This document shows positions 20,674 through 32,823 of a stretch of DNA of 64,000 nucleotides, in pieces (within the stretch, counting starts at the first letter, position 1; each line of letters begins with the position of its first letter). Source of the stretch: Pelobates cultripes. Its lineage: Eukaryota > Chordata > Amphibia > Anura > Pelobatidae. Below the pieces are notes generated by a model. It had not been told where the DNA came from. It was given only the letters and a program-made list of their open reading frames with translations, and made no database searches. The DNA is taken from the NCBI GenBank assembly GCA_933207985.1, contig OW240915.1, positions 125,973,622 through 126,037,621 of the forward strand. Reading direction: 5' to 3'. The position numbers were made by a program, and so were the translations under genes.

Positions 20674-21545
20674 ATAGATCCTGTAGAATTGTGTAAGCAC
20701 ATAGCTGCTAGTGAAAGGAAACTGGAGGATAATGATCACCGCATGGATCAATTTGTCCAGGCCTTCAGTACGTGTCATACCCGAACAGCGCACCTGCAAC
20801 CTGCGGCATCACCTCCACCTTATGTACCTCCACCTGTAGTACACAAGGCACCTACTATCTCCCTAACTCCTCCCCTGCATTTTGATGGTAATATTCAAGA
20901 ATGCCGGGGATTTCTTAACCAAATGGAGTATGGTTACCTAATGAATCCATTAAAAGGTAAAGCTTTAGCTTGGGCCAATCCATTATGGGAGAGTAATAGG
21001 AGTGTGGCACACAGTTACCAGGAGTTCCTTATGGAATTCAAACTTATGTTTGAACAGTTAGGCAGAGAGGATGATGCCTCTACTGCCCTGATGCATATCA
21101 GACAGGGGAACTGGTCTATCTCGAAATATGCCATAGAATTTTGTACCCTAACTTGCAAGGTAGACTGGAATGATAGTGGGTTAATCTCTGCATTAAACAA
21201 GGGACTATCTGAAACTATGCTAGATGAGATTGCCGCCAAAGACTTACACAAAAATCTTAATGAATTTATCACTTTGTCAGGCAGATTGATAATAGATTGA
21301 GAACCAGAGAGGCTACTAGAAACAAGAGCAGACGCATGACTATGCCTTTAGCTTCCCGTTTCTCCAGACCTATTGTCCTTGAAATTCCTGTACAGTCCAA
21401 ACCTGAACCCATGCAGTTGGGGATCACTAGACTGTCGGAGGCAGAAAGACAATATAGGAGAAGAGAAGGCCTATGTTTATACTGCGGTAGAAAGGGACAT
21501 ATGAGAAACAATTGTCCCATACGTCCGGAAAACTACCACACCTAA
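20674..21545 (+). pseudogene. Gypsy gag with CCHC knuckle, start codon lost
   Basis: The capsid-type protein packages element RNA. Right after the leader, the codons read ATA GAT CCT GTA GAA (20674 on), where related elements have ATG GAT CCT GCA GAA, so the start codon is mutated. The frame continues to 21300 with CRGFLNQMEYGYLMNPLKGK and ALAWANPLWESNRSVAHSYQ; the short gap after FLNQME suggests an internal deletion. A new frame (21297-21545) carries the zinc knuckle [14 protein letters not shown] near its end. Two frames and the lost start indicate decay. Confidence 0.75.
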
Positions 21546-22846
21546 GCACCTTAAGGGGACAGGTCTTAGGTGTTATGGAGACGTTCTCTGGAAAGAATAA
21601 AAATAGATTTCTCCTTGATATTTCTGTCACCTTTGACAAAAATAACTTTTCATGCAAAGCCCTGATGGATTCAGGTGCTGCTGGAAACTTCATTGACGTT
21701 GAATTTGTCAAGGGTAATACTATACCTATCAGGGATAGACTATCACCCCTAGCTTTTGATGGAAGACCACTCTCACAACCATTGATAATGAAACCTTACC
21801 CATTAATATTTCCATTAGTGCCTTACATAAGGAAGAGATTACATTCTTGTCCTATCATATTAAGATTTCCATGGCCTAGCAAGCATAACCCTCACATTGA
21901 CTGGGCTAATAGGGAAATATTGGAATGGGTTAAGGAGTGTAATGAACATTGTATATTGCATGTCACCAAAAGAGTGGGCACTATTGCATTACCCACTAGT
22001 ACACCTCAAAATCCCGAGATCCCCATACAATACCGAGACAGTAAAGCAGTATTCAGCAAGACTCAGTCTAATACTTTACCTCCTCACAGGCCATGCGACT
22101 GTTCCATTAACTTACTACCCGGCGCTATGCCACCTAAGGGAGCAGTCGATGCTCTACCTCCTCAGGAGAGTAGTGTAATGGAGGAATATATTAAGGATTC
22201 ATTGAATAAAGGCCATATACGAAAATCATCCTTGCCTGCTGGTGCAGGATTATTTTTTGTATCTAAAAAGGATGGGGAGTTGCGCCCATGTATCGTTTAC
22301 AGGGCATTGAACAAAATCACCATTAAGAACGCCTACACCATTCCTCTTATTGCTGAATTATTTGAAAGACTCCAGGTGTTTACCAAGTGTTTACTAAGCT
22401 TGACCGAAGAAACGTAAAATGTAGTGAAAATCAAGGAAAACCACGAGTGGAAGACTGCATTTAATACTAGAAGTGGACACTATGAATATCTAGTGATGCC
22501 ATTCGGGTTCTGCAACGCTCCAGCGGTTTTCAAAGATTTTATTAACAATGTATTTAGGGATTACATTTACTCGTTTGTCTTGGTCTATCTGGATCATATC
22601 CTTATTTATTCTCCTGACCTCCAGTCTCACCATGATCACGTTAAATAAGTTCTGCAAACCTTGTTATTAAACCAACTTTATTGTAAATTGGAAAAATATA
22701 TCTTTGAACTGTCTGAAGTACAGTTTTTAGGAAATAATATTTCTGCCTCGGGGTTTCAGATGGATCCTAAAAAACTAGAGTCTGTTCTACAGTGGCCTTT
22801 ACTCACTGGGTTGAAAGCCATTCAAAGGTTCATTGGTTTCGCCAAT
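21546..22846 (+). pseudogene. Gypsy protease and reverse transcriptase (first part)
   Basis: The protease active site reads KALMDSGAAGNFID (about 21658). RT begins with LPAGAGLFFVSKKDGELRPC and YRALNKITIKNAYTIPLI, is disturbed near 22390-22425 (partial duplication of the FTKLD motif region, then a stop), then continues as [20 protein letters not shown]. The catalytic box reads [12 protein letters not shown]: the second Asp is replaced by His (codon 22595-22597), which should abolish polymerisation. A stop at 22645 precedes LGNNISASGFQMDPKK and IQRFIGFAN, where the inserted LTR begins. Confidence 0.85.
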
Positions 22847-23904
22847 TGTAACGGCATCCCCAGGCATAAAAGGGTTAAACTGCTGTTTAGTAGATCTTCC
22901 CTTCCAGAGACACAGGCACAGCTTCTGCAGAACACCAAACTCCCGAACTAGATACAAGGGAATGCTCCAAACTCCCGAACTGGATCTATACGAATAGCTG
23001 CTAGCAGACGAACAGGAAAAGCACCCAAGCGGCTTACACTCCTGGCAATGAGTCTCAAACAGCATACAGTGAATCCCCCCAAGAACGAGACAAGGCTCCG
23101 TGTTGAGGGTCAAAAAGTGATCAGACAGAGCTGTGGGTTTATTGTTCTTATGTACACATTCTTACACATTAGTACCACACACAGGTTTTTGTAAAACAAC
23201 CAATAAACACGTACAATACACTCAGACACTCCCACACAAAATCCTCCCCTCTGCCTGTGATACAATTACCTTACACAATGGGTTAATGGAATTATCACAG
23301 GCAGAGAAATACAGTTTTTCCACATTATTCATAACTGTAAAAGTATACATCACATTCACATTTTCAGAATCAGCATACTCCAAATACAAACACATGTCAA
23401 AATCATCCAAATTGGTCCAGTGGTTCCAAAGATAGATCGAAGTCCTTTGTGACCAAATGAAGCATGGCTTTTCTGCCCAAAGTCTTCTATCCTGGAGATA
23501 ATTGGGAAGTAATCCAATTATCTCCAAGGACAGAGGCAAAACTCCATTGAACATATGGTAGCAAAAGACAATAAAATACATAATAATTATATAATTGTGC
23601 AACTTTTGCATAAAACAGGTACATTCAACATATCCCCAGATAGCTTAGAGCTGAACGCACATTATTACTGAATGGCGCTCAGATCACATACATACAGTTC
23701 AATTGTCATGGAGCCAAAGTCTTTCACATAGTCTTTTGTTATACGAATGGGCTCCATGGCATAGCTATTTGGGGTATCACTGTTCAAATAGGGCAAGTAC
23801 CGAATGACCCGGCTTTCGTGTCTTTGCAGGGGAAAATCAAGCATTTCAACATGGGGTCGTAGTCTAAAGGAAGCAGGCGGGCAACAAGGCTCCTCCAATG
23901 CACA
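22847..23904 (-). repeat. LTR inserted in the Gypsy pol gene
   Basis: Starts TGTAACGGCATCC and shares blocks with the LTRs at 25094-26082 and 58114-59294 (cagagacacaggcacagctt, caagaacgagacaaggct, cccagatagct, ccatggagccaaag), in minus orientation. It splits the pol codons GFAN and YYRR. The right end (ctccaatgcaca) lacks the last 25-30 bp seen in the copy ending at 26082, and no target duplication is clear. Confidence 0.75.
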
Positions 23905-23908
23905 GTGG

Positions 23909-24993
23909 ATTATTACAGAAGATTTATAAAGGGATTTTCTTCAGTAATAGCCCCCATCATCAATATTACAAGGGGGCTAGTAGTACAATATGGTCTAAGG
24001 AGGCTATTGAAGCCTTTGAAACTCTCAAACAGCGGTTTGTCTCCGCCGACATATTGATACACCCTGACACCAGTAAGCCTTTCATACTTGAGGTTGATGC
24101 TTCAGAGACAGGGAGAGCCAGGAAACTCAGTTACATCCTTGTGGTTATTTTTCTAGAAAGTTGTCTCCTGCTGAGCACAATTACGATATTGGCAATAGAG
24201 AATTGTTGGCCATTATTCTAGCTCTCAAGGAATGGCAACATCTTTTAGAGGGTTCCCTTCTGATCATTACTGATCACAAAAACCTGACTTACATAGGAGA
24301 TGCCAAGCGATTATCTTCTTGACAAGCTAGGTGGTTTCTTTCTTGCTTTAATTTTCTTATCACTTAAAGACCTGGTTCTAAAAATGTCAAGGCCAATGCC
24401 TTTTCCAGGCAGTTCGATACTGAGCCTATACTAGAGCAAGAAACGTCCCATATCATTCCCCCAGAATTTATCATTGCGTCCACTGTCCTTTCATGTCCTC
24501 TCTGCTGCTTGGATCCATCATGGAGGCTCAGTCTTAAGTGCCCTGCGGTAAACCTCAGGACAAACTGTCCATTCCATTGGAGGAAAGGGTTAATATCATG
24601 AAGGTGTCTCACGACAATGTGTCTGCTGGTCACCCAGGTATTAATAAATCCACTTCTGTTATCATGTGGTCATTCTGGTGGGATTCCCTCAGGAAGGATG
24701 TTAAGGAATATGTGCAGGCTTGTTCTGTTTGTGCGGTTTCCAAAGTGCCTCATAAAGTTCCTTGTGGCTTGTTGCAACCTGTGGTCCCATGGTCCAACTT
24801 GTCCATGGACTTCATTGTTGAACTTCCTAGTTCTAATGGTTATACCACTATTTTATTTTTTTGGGTTGTGGACCGTTTTTCTAAAATGGCTAATTTTATT
24901 CCTCTCAAGAAATACATATTGCACTATCGGTTGTTCTCTCTTTTTATTTTTTTATATTATACCTGGAGACTTTTTTCCTGTACCCAAGGATGA
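23909..24993 (+). pseudogene. Gypsy RNase H and integrase N-terminal half
   Basis: After the inserted LTR the pol frame resumes with YYRRFIKGFSSVIAPI (needing a frame change) and WSKEAIEAFETLKQRFVSAD. RNase H shows [29 protein letters not shown] and TDHKNLTYI in broken frames. Integrase (24538-24993) has the HHCC zinc domain, with VSAGHPG and ACSVCAVSK, and the first two catalytic Asp residues in LSMDFIVELPSS and WVVDRFSKMANFIPL. The sequence then loses similarity near 24930, before the catalytic Glu, so the core is incomplete. Confidence 0.8.
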
Positions 24994-25093
24994 CAGAGAG
25001 GACACTTTTAGGTTGGACTTTTACTTTTTATTACCATTATTTGGACTGGATACTGTCTATTTTAGCTTGGGGCAGCCCTTCTTTTATATTTTG

Positions 25094-26082
25094 TGTAACG
25101 GACCGTTTTGCACACAAGGGGTAAAAACCGTTTAGGCGATCGGCCCCCTTTCCAGAGATGCAGGCACAGCTACTGCAGAACACCAAACTCCAGAACTGGA
25201 TACAAAATAGCACTCCAACTCCCGAACTGGAACCTCCCAAATAGCTGCTAGCAGACGAACAGGAAAAGCAGACAATCAGCTTACACTCCTGGCAATCAGT
25301 CTCTAACAGCATACAGTGAATCCCCCCAAGAACGAGACAAGGCTCCGTGTTGAGGGTCAAGCAGTGGTCTGAGGTGCTGGCACACCCAGCCTGGTTTTTA
25401 TTACAGTGTTGCAAATACAGGACCGCCCACAGGGAGGTATAAAATATCCAGTAACATATTAGTTACAACCCACAGATTCCCTCCCCCTTATCCTGAGAAG
25501 TAACCCAATTACCCCTTCCTTTTTACCACAATGCATCCTGGCTTCCTCTCCTCTGCCCAGGAGATAATTGAGAAGTAATTAAATTATCTCCCAGGACAGA
25601 GTCAAGACTCCATTATGCACATGGTTTGCACAAAGCATTAAAATACTGTACAATACACAAAGTCCCATTTTATACATAAAACACAGACATGTCAGAGGCA
25701 AGACTCCATTATGCACATGGGGACACAAAACAAGCATTAATGTTAAAATACACCAGGTAAGACACATTACATTAAAACTATACATTTAACATATCCCCAG
25801 ATAGCTCAGGTCTGAGCGCACATTATTAAGTGAATGGCGCTCAGACCACACAAATACAGTTTAATCGCCATGGAGCCAAAGTCTTTACAGTCAGTTTCAT
25901 ACGAATGGGCTCCATGGGATTCCTATCTGGGGTATAACACATTCAAACAAATCTACCGAACCCCAGGCAGAAAAGCACGAATTAAGCTTTTGATGTCTTT
26001 TAACAGGGGGGCCATAGTCCAGAGGCAGCAGGCGAGCAACCAGGCTTCTCCAATGCAATGTGGCGAGATTGGTCTCGTCACA
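25094..26082 (-). repeat. Solo LTR with 5-bp target duplication (ttttg)
   Basis: TG...CA ends (TGTAACGGACC on the left, TCGTCACA on the right) are flanked by ttttg at 25089-25093 and 26083-26087. It is 989 bp and belongs to the recurrent LTR family. It runs on the minus strand, as judged from the copy at 7220-8134. The short piece between Gypsy integrase and this LTR (24994-25088) is unassigned. Confidence 0.85.
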
Positions 26083-26324
26083 TTTTGCTTTTATTCTCTA
26101 TTTTTATTTATGTTTGTATATTTATTTTTATTTTTCTATTGACATTTTTTTCCCCTCTCGTAATTATTTTCCCTTCTAAGGTATCTCTATTTTTCTTGAC
26201 TGGTGTATAGTCACCATATGGGCTGTCAGAACCTTCGACAAACCCCCTCCCCACATACCTATCCCAATAAAACATAGACACTAGGGTATATGGGTCAATA
26301 TTGTCCACAGCTTTTATTAATTAG

Positions 26325-27230
26325 TGTGAAGAATCACCCTCCCTGCATTCGGTACTTTCCCTCCCTGCTACTTTGTTCGTGGAATCCACTACCTTTTATT
26401 GTTAGTTGTTTGATACTTTAATTCGTCAAATCCCTTGTTCGGTAAAATAGCTATTTTACTGAACGAGCAACACCCTGGGTAGCAATTAGAAAGTAGAATC
26501 CTGTGTTATTACCCGAAACCACAAGCTAATTGAACACTCCTGGGTGGCCGCCATTTCTGGACACGAACACGTGGCGAGAACAATGGATGGCAGCCATCTT
26601 AAACTCCCAAACGGCCAGCCAGCAGGACTTAGGCTTCGAGCGCCTGGAACTATTTTCGGCATGGCTCTCCATCAATCCCCGGTCCCCCATGGAAGTCCCG
26701 TCTGACCCATTTTCACGAATTGTACACAAATGGCATTCGGGAGTTTCAATCTACCGAACGAGGGGAGCACTCTCATGTAACCAGCTAAATTACATCTTTT
26801 GTTTTCGTGCAATTTTCATCCGAATGGCGAGCTGGTCAAACTTCCACACGGTGTAACTCCAAAACTACCAAACGGATTCTCACGAAATTTGGATATGTTG
26901 CTCACATAACCCTCAGTTACCCAGGGATATGGTCATGCATTAAGTATGTTTCTAATAATTGTGAAAAAATTTAACTTTTATGGCCACTAGATAATTGAGT
27001 TTGATAAGTGTTCAAACCAAATTATCTAGCCTGGCCGAGAGGAGGAGTTATGTACTGTATAAATTGTGTGCCCTGTTTCTCAGTAAATCAGACTTGTTCC
27101 AGCATTATGCCTTGGCTCATGTGTGGATTATTCGGTGATACCAGCAATTTGTTACTCTGTGGATTACTTGGCGATTTTATTTTATGGGAAGAAGGGAATG
27201 CTTGACGGAGTAAAGGATTGTACCGTCACA
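26325..27230 (+). repeat. Solo LTR with 5-bp target duplication (attag)
   Basis: Starts TGTGAAGAATC and ends TACCGTCACA, flanked by attag at 26320-26324 and 27231-27235. It is 906 bp. A TATA-like gtataaatt is at about 27057. A palindrome (gttcggtaaaatag with ctattttactgaac, about 26439-26467) lies in the U3 region. Confidence 0.85.
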
Positions 27231-27339
27231 ATTAGTGATAACTTAACATAGAAAAACAAGTCATTGCCCCATACCCCGCCATCACATCCGCATCCTTCAG
27301 TTAGATATAAAAGGCAATGACCCCAACATAAATAACGTG

Positions 27340-27378
<39 letters not shown>

Positions 27379-27747
27379 CCTGTTCCAAATTATTATGCAA
27401 ATTATATTTAAGTGTCACAAAGAGTAAATATTTTGTTTTTCAGTTTAACTCATGGATGGCATTGTGTCTCAGGGCTCTTTTGATCACTGAAAACAATCTC
27501 GGACACCTGTGATAATTAGATTGCCATGTGAGCCCAATTGCCACATTATTAAGCAGAGCACCATTTTCATGCAATATGGGGAAGAAAAAGGATCTCTCTG
27601 CTGCCGTGAAAGAGTGAAATAGTTCAATGCCTTGGACGAGGTATGAAAACATTAGATATTTCATGAAAACTTAAGTGTGATCACTGCACTATTAAGAGAT
27701 TTGTGGCTGATTCATAGCACAGATGGGTTTGTGCAGATAAAGGCACA

Positions 27748-28569
27748 TTGAGGAAGATTTCTGCCAGATCCATGCATCGGATCAAGAGAGCAGCTGCTAA
27801 AATACCATTACATAGCAGCAAACAGATATTTGAAGCTGCTGGTGCCTCTGGAGTCCCACGGACATCAAGGTGTAGAGTCCTCCAGAGTCTTGCAACTGTG
27901 CATAGACCCTCTATTCGGCCACCACTAACCAATGCTCACAAGCAGAAATGGCTGCATTGGGCAGAAAAATACATGAAGACTAATTTTCAAACAGTCATGT
28001 TCACTGATGAGTGCCGTGCAACCCTGGATGGTCCAGATGGATGGAGTAGTGGATGGTTGGTGGATGGCCACCCTATTCCAACAAGGCTGTGATGTCAGCA
28101 AGGCGGTGGTGGAGGCATGTTTTGGGCCGGAATTATGGGAAGAGAGCTGGTCGGCCCCTTTAGGGTCCCCGAAGGTGTAAAGATGACCTCTGCAAAGTAT
28201 GTGGAGTTTCTGACTGACTACTTTCTTCCCTGGTACAGAAGGAAGAACTATGCTTTCCGTAATAAAATCATCTTCATGCATGAAAATGCACCATCTCATG
28301 CTGCAAAGAATACCTCTGCATCAATGGCTGCTATGGGGATAAAAGGAGAGAAAGTCATGGTGTGGCCTCCATTCTCCTCTGACCTCAATCCTATTGAGTA
28401 CCTTTGGAGCATCCTCAAGCAAAAGATCTATGAGGGTGGGAGGCAGTTTACATCCAAACAGCAGCTCTGGGAGGCTATTCTGACATCTTGCAAACAAATT
28501 CAAGCAGAAACTGTCCAAAAACACACAAGTTCAATGGATGCAAGACTTGTGAAGCTGCTATCAAATTAG
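27748..28569 (+). pseudogene. Tc1-like transposase
   Basis: The N-terminal half (27748-28092) reads KRAAAKIPLHSSKQIFEAAG, SGVPRTSRCRVLQSL and the first catalytic Asp in TVMFTDECRATLDGPDG. A frame change with a stop near 28092 separates it from 28117-28569: MFWAGIMGRELVGPFRV, IIFMHENAPSHAAKNT, WPPFSSDLNPIEYLWSILKQ. The catalytic Glu is present, but the second catalytic Asp is Glu (HEN where the family has HDN or QDN; codon 28282-28284). Disrupted and mutated, so inactive. Confidence 0.85.
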
Positions 28570-28786
28570 GGTTCTTATGTTAAAATGTAACGTGACCTGT
28601 TAAAATGTTTAAAAAGTTAAAATGTTGTTATAAGTTTGATTAACCCCTTCAGGACCGGTGACGGACGAGGTCCGTCACAGAGGGGAGACCCTTAACGACG
28701 GGTGACGGACCTTGTCCGTCACGCGGTAAAATTAACCCTGGATCGCCGCATTAGAGGCATACCGGGAGCACCCGGTCAGTCTGCCC

Positions 28787-28833
28787 AGCACATGTGCTCG
28801 CTCTGACCGCAAGTCAGAGCGAGCACATGTGCT
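28787..28833. repeat. Perfect 21-bp hairpin
   Basis: Arms at 28787-28807 and 28813-28833 are perfect reverse complements around a 5-nt loop (cgcaa). Next to the left TTAA end, 28658-28678 and 28706-28726 are further short palindromes built on gtgacgga and tccgtcac. Confidence 0.9.
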
Positions 28834-29559
28834 CTGTATACTCACCTACCGGCTCCCTGCACTTCCGGGTTCTGTGTGAAGTGCAGGGAGCCGGATCAGT
28901 GCTGATCCTGCCCCCTGCTGTTTAAAAAAATAAAGGTTATTTAAAGTCCCCCCCCCCTTACCTATTTTAATAAAAAATTAACCCCTTCCCTGCCAATTGA
29001 TCACTGACTACAGTGATCAATTGGCAGGGATTACATTTTACTATGATCTGATTTTTTTTTTAACCCCTGAGGGTTAATTCTTTTTTTTTTTAACCCTCAA
29101 GAGTTAAATTAATTAAATGAATTAATTAAATTATTTTTTAATTATATATTTAGCTAGCTGGGGTAGGTGGAAGTTAGTGGGGAATTGGGGGATTTGGCGT
29201 TAGGCTAACTAGGGGTTAACGTTAAAAAAAAGTTTTAAAAGAAACTTTAAAAAGTTAAAAATTAAGCTTAAAAAAATGTTTTAATAACATTTAAGTAAAA
29301 AAAACAAAAAAAACACACTTTACCTAGTCCAAATAAAAATTAACCCCTTCCCTGCCAGTCGATCACTGCCTACAGCGATCAAATAGAGATCACAGTATTA
29401 TACTGTGATCTAATTTTTTTTAACCCCTGAGGATTAACTTTTATTTATTTTTTTAACCCTCAGGGGTTCAATTTATTTAATTAATTTAAATATTTTATAA
29501 CTATATATTTTGCTAGCTGGGGTGGGTGGGAGTTATGGGAAAATGGGGAATTTACTGTT

Positions 29560-31920
29560 ACTGCTGCGTACTGCTAGTTAGGGGTTAACGGTAAAAAAAA
29601 AAAGCTTAGAAAAATGTTAAATCTGTAAAAAAGTTTTAAGAAAGTTTAGGAAAGTTTAAAAAAATTTATAAGCAAAACAAAAGTTTAAAAACTAGTTTTT
29701 AAAAGTAAAAAACATTTCAAAAAGTAAAAAAATACATTTTAAAAACGCTCATTACCACTACACCTGGAACAAACTAGAGAAAAAATGATCCCACGCCAAG
29801 GTTCAAAATATGCCTTTTGAATTACCCCAGGGTGTATTCTTTAATAAATAGTATGTGTTTGTGGGGAAGTTTCAATAACCAACCGTCTAAACTACTCCAA
29901 ATTGGAACATGGACACAGCGTAAAACTTCAAAGTTAGAAAAAAACTGAATGGCTGCGTCTCAAATGCGCCCCTTCAACATCCACATATACCTGGCAAAGG
30001 TACATACGGGGGTATTGCTGTACTCAGCCGACATAGCTGAGCAACATATGAAGTATTATACAGTCATAGCACACATAAGGTTTGCAAAATATGCTGCGCA
30101 AACTCACTTTGTATGTCAAAAAGGCAGAAAAAATGCTTATTACCACTACACTTGGTACAAGCTAGCGGAAAAATGATCCCACGCTAAGGCTCAAAATATG
30201 CCTTTTGAAATACCCTGGGATGTCTTCTTTAAGAAATGGTATGGCTTTATGGGGAATTTGGATTAGATAGCCTGGTAAAATACTCTAAAATGGGACATAG
30301 GCACAGCATAAAAATTCAAAGTTTGAAAAAAACTGGAATGGCTGTGTCCCAAATGTGCCCCTCCGATGTCCACACATACCTGGCAAAGGTACATACGGGG
30401 GTATTGCTGTACTCAGCCGACATAGCTGAGCAACATATGAAGTATTATACAGTCGTAGCACACATAAGGTTTGCAAAATATACTGTGCAAACTCACTTTG
30501 TATGTCAAAAAGGCAGAAAAAACGCTTATTACCACTACATCTGGTACAAGCTAGCGGAAAAATGATCCCACGCTAAGGTTCAAACTATACCTTTTGAAAC
30601 ACCCTGGGGTGTCTACTTTAAGAAATGGTAGGCCTTTGTGGGGTAGTTTGAATTTAAAACCTGCGAAGATGCTTGGAAATTGCACATAGGCCCAGCGTCA
30701 AAATTCAAAGTTTGGTAAAAACGGATATGGCTTGGTCTCCTATATGGCACTGTAGCTTCACAAAATAGTGCCAAAGACATTCATTGGGGGTGTATTTTTA
30801 CTCAAAAGACTTAGCTGAGCATAATTTGGGAGGTTTGAACTTAGTGGCACATATGAAATATACAAAACGCCCAGCAAAAATGCAATCCGTATGTAAAAAA
30901 TGCACAAAATAATTTTTTTACCACATACTTTGGCATATATTGGTGAAAAAATGGGGGTATGTTAAGGCACAATATGCACCTTATGAGATACCCTGGAGTG
31001 CCTACTTTTACAAATGGTAGGCCTTTGTGGGGGTTTTTTGAACAGTCAAACTGTTATAATACCCCAAATGGAAGCTAAGGCTCATTAAATCCATCTCTCA
31101 AAATTCTACTGTGAATACTGTAAAGGACAGGTCTCCTATATGGCACTGTAGCTTCACGAAATAGTGCCAAAGACATTCATATGGGGTGTCATTTTACTCA
31201 GAAGACTTAGCTGAGCATAATTTGGGGGGTTTGAACTTAGTGGCACATATGAAATATACAAAACGCCCAGCAAAAATGCAATCCGTATGTAAAAAATGCA
31301 CAAAATTATTTTTTACCACATACTTTGGCATATATTGGTGAAAAAATGGGGGCATGTTAAGGCACAATATGCACCTTATGAGATACCCTGGAGTGTCTAC
31401 TTTTACAAATGGTAGGCCTTTGTGGGTTTTTTTTGAACAGTCAAACTGTTATAATACCCCAAAATGGAAGCTAAGGCTCATTAAATCCATCTCTCAAAAT
31501 TCTACTGTGAATACTGAAAAGGACAGGTATCCTGTATGGCACTGTAACTTCACGAAATAGTGCAAAAGACATACAATGGGGGTGTCATTTTACTCAGCAG
31601 ATGTAACTGAACACAAAATAAAACTTTGTACAGGAATAGCACACATCAACTTTACAAAATATACACGAGAATTTCTCTGTTATAAGTTTGTGTGCCAAAA
31701 ACCAAAAAGAACACAATTTTACTCCAATATTTAGCAGAGGTTGGCGGTGAAATGGCTAAGTAGAAAGTGTCAAAACAACCTTAGGTAAATAGCCCGTGAT
31801 GTCTACTTTATATAAATATATACTTTTGTGTGGCAATTTTGTTTTCTTTTATGGCTATTAAGCTTACAAGACAAACATACCAAATTCTAAAATCGCTCCA
31901 CATTAAAAGTTTATTTTACT
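29560..31920 (+). repeat. Diverged ~390-bp tandem array inside the TTAA element
   Basis: Corresponding points recur at 29949 and 30338 (389 bp apart) and at about 30734, 31130 and 31525 (about 395 bp apart). Each unit has a word like gtactcagccgacatagctg. The first pair is about 90 percent alike; the later three resemble each other more than the first pair. Confidence 0.75.
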
Positions 31921-32327
31921 CCTTGTGCTTTGTGACCTGTAACTACCAAAAAAAACTTAAAATCCCAGACACATTATATATTCTGTAAATCAGAACAAAT
32001 AAATAAATTTATTTTTAATTACTTTCCTTAACCTGCACTAATTATGCACACATTATTATTGCAAAAACTGTAAAAAAAAACCCAATATTTTTCATTTTTT
32101 TTGCATTTTTCTGTATTTTTTTTATAATAAGTAAGCATTTATATATATATATGTTATATCAAATTAAAGCCCTTTCTGTCCTTTAAAAAACAGTATATAA
32201 TATGTGTCGGTGCAATAAATGAGAGAGATGCAAATTGCAGTTGAACGCAAACAGCAAGAAAATGCAAAAATTGCTTGTGTCATTAAGCGTAAGTCAAGCT
32301 TCTGAAGCTGTGTCCTTAAGGGGTTAA

Positions 32328-32823
32328 AAGCGTCTCCTGAGAGGGGATATGATAACATTATACAAATATATTCAGGGCCAATACAAACCATTGTGTGGAA
32401 ATCTACTCATAAACAGGACTTTACATAGAACACAGGTCATGCATTTAGACTAGATGAAAGAAGATTTTGTCTAAGGCAAAGGAAAGGTTTTTTTACTGTA
32501 AGAACAATAAGGATGTGGAATTCTCTGCCTGAAGAAGTGGTTTTATCAGAGTCCATACAGATGTTCAAACAGCTACTAGATGCATACTTGCAAAAACAGA
32601 ATATTCACATATATAATCTTTCAATGTAGGGTAATAACTGCTTGATCCAAGGATAAATCTGACTGCCATTCTGGGGTCAATAAGGAATTTGTTTCCTAGC
32701 TTGTTGCAAAATTGGAAGTGCTTCAAACTGGGTTTTTTGCCTTCTTTTGGATCAACAGCAAAAAACAAATGTGAGGAAGGCTGAACTTGATGGACACAAG
32801 TCTGTTTTCAGCTATGTAACAAT
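32328..32823 (+). pseudogene. LINE 3' fragment, 5'-truncated (Rex1/CR1-like)
   Basis: The translation fragments read RLLRGDMITLYKYIQGQYKP (from ctcctgagaggggatatgat), then LCGNLLINRTLHRTQ and, with frame changes, GNSLPEEVVL, which match the C-terminus of Rex1/CR1-type LINEs. The tail ends aaggctgaacttgatggaca and cagctatgtaac. gtttgatt occurs both at 28633-28640 and at about 32833-32840, a plausible 8-bp target duplication in the Tc1-like element. Confidence 0.6.

Larger units (their letters stand above)
20213..24993 (+). mobile_element. Ty3/Gypsy retrotransposon, 3'-truncated and decayed
   Basis: Order: 5' LTR (20213-20660), gag (20674-21300) with CCHC knuckle (about 21470-21515), protease (DSGAAG near 21667), RT, RNase H, then integrase ending mid-domain near 24930. 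Interrupted at 22846/23911 by an unrelated LTR. No 3' LTR is present. Gag-PR-RT-RH-IN is the Ty3/Gypsy order. Mutations in gag, RT and RNase H show it is inactive. Confidence 0.85.
28644..32323. mobile_element. TTAA-flanked DNA element, 3.7 kb, non-autonomous
   Basis: TTAA occurs at 28640-28643 and 32324-32327. Inner ends read CCCCTTCAGGACC and GTCCTTAAGGGG, near-inverse. TTAA duplication fits piggyBac-like or Kolobok-like transposition; the class is not settled because no transposase is present. The left part holds GC-rich palindromes; the right part (about 29560-31920) is an array of diverged 390-395-bp repeats. It inserted into the LINE at 32328. Confidence 0.75.

Noticed and set aside
26108..26308. 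Short minus-strand open frame between the solo LTRs
   Set aside because: No motif, no repeats in other copies; simply the short host segment between two LTR insertions.
29949..30565. Two tandem 75-codon open frames with similar peptides (LAKVHTGVLLYSADIAEQHM in both)
   Set aside because: Most base differences between the two units change the amino acid and very few are silent, so there is no sign of protein-level selection. They are better explained as non-coding tandem repeats.
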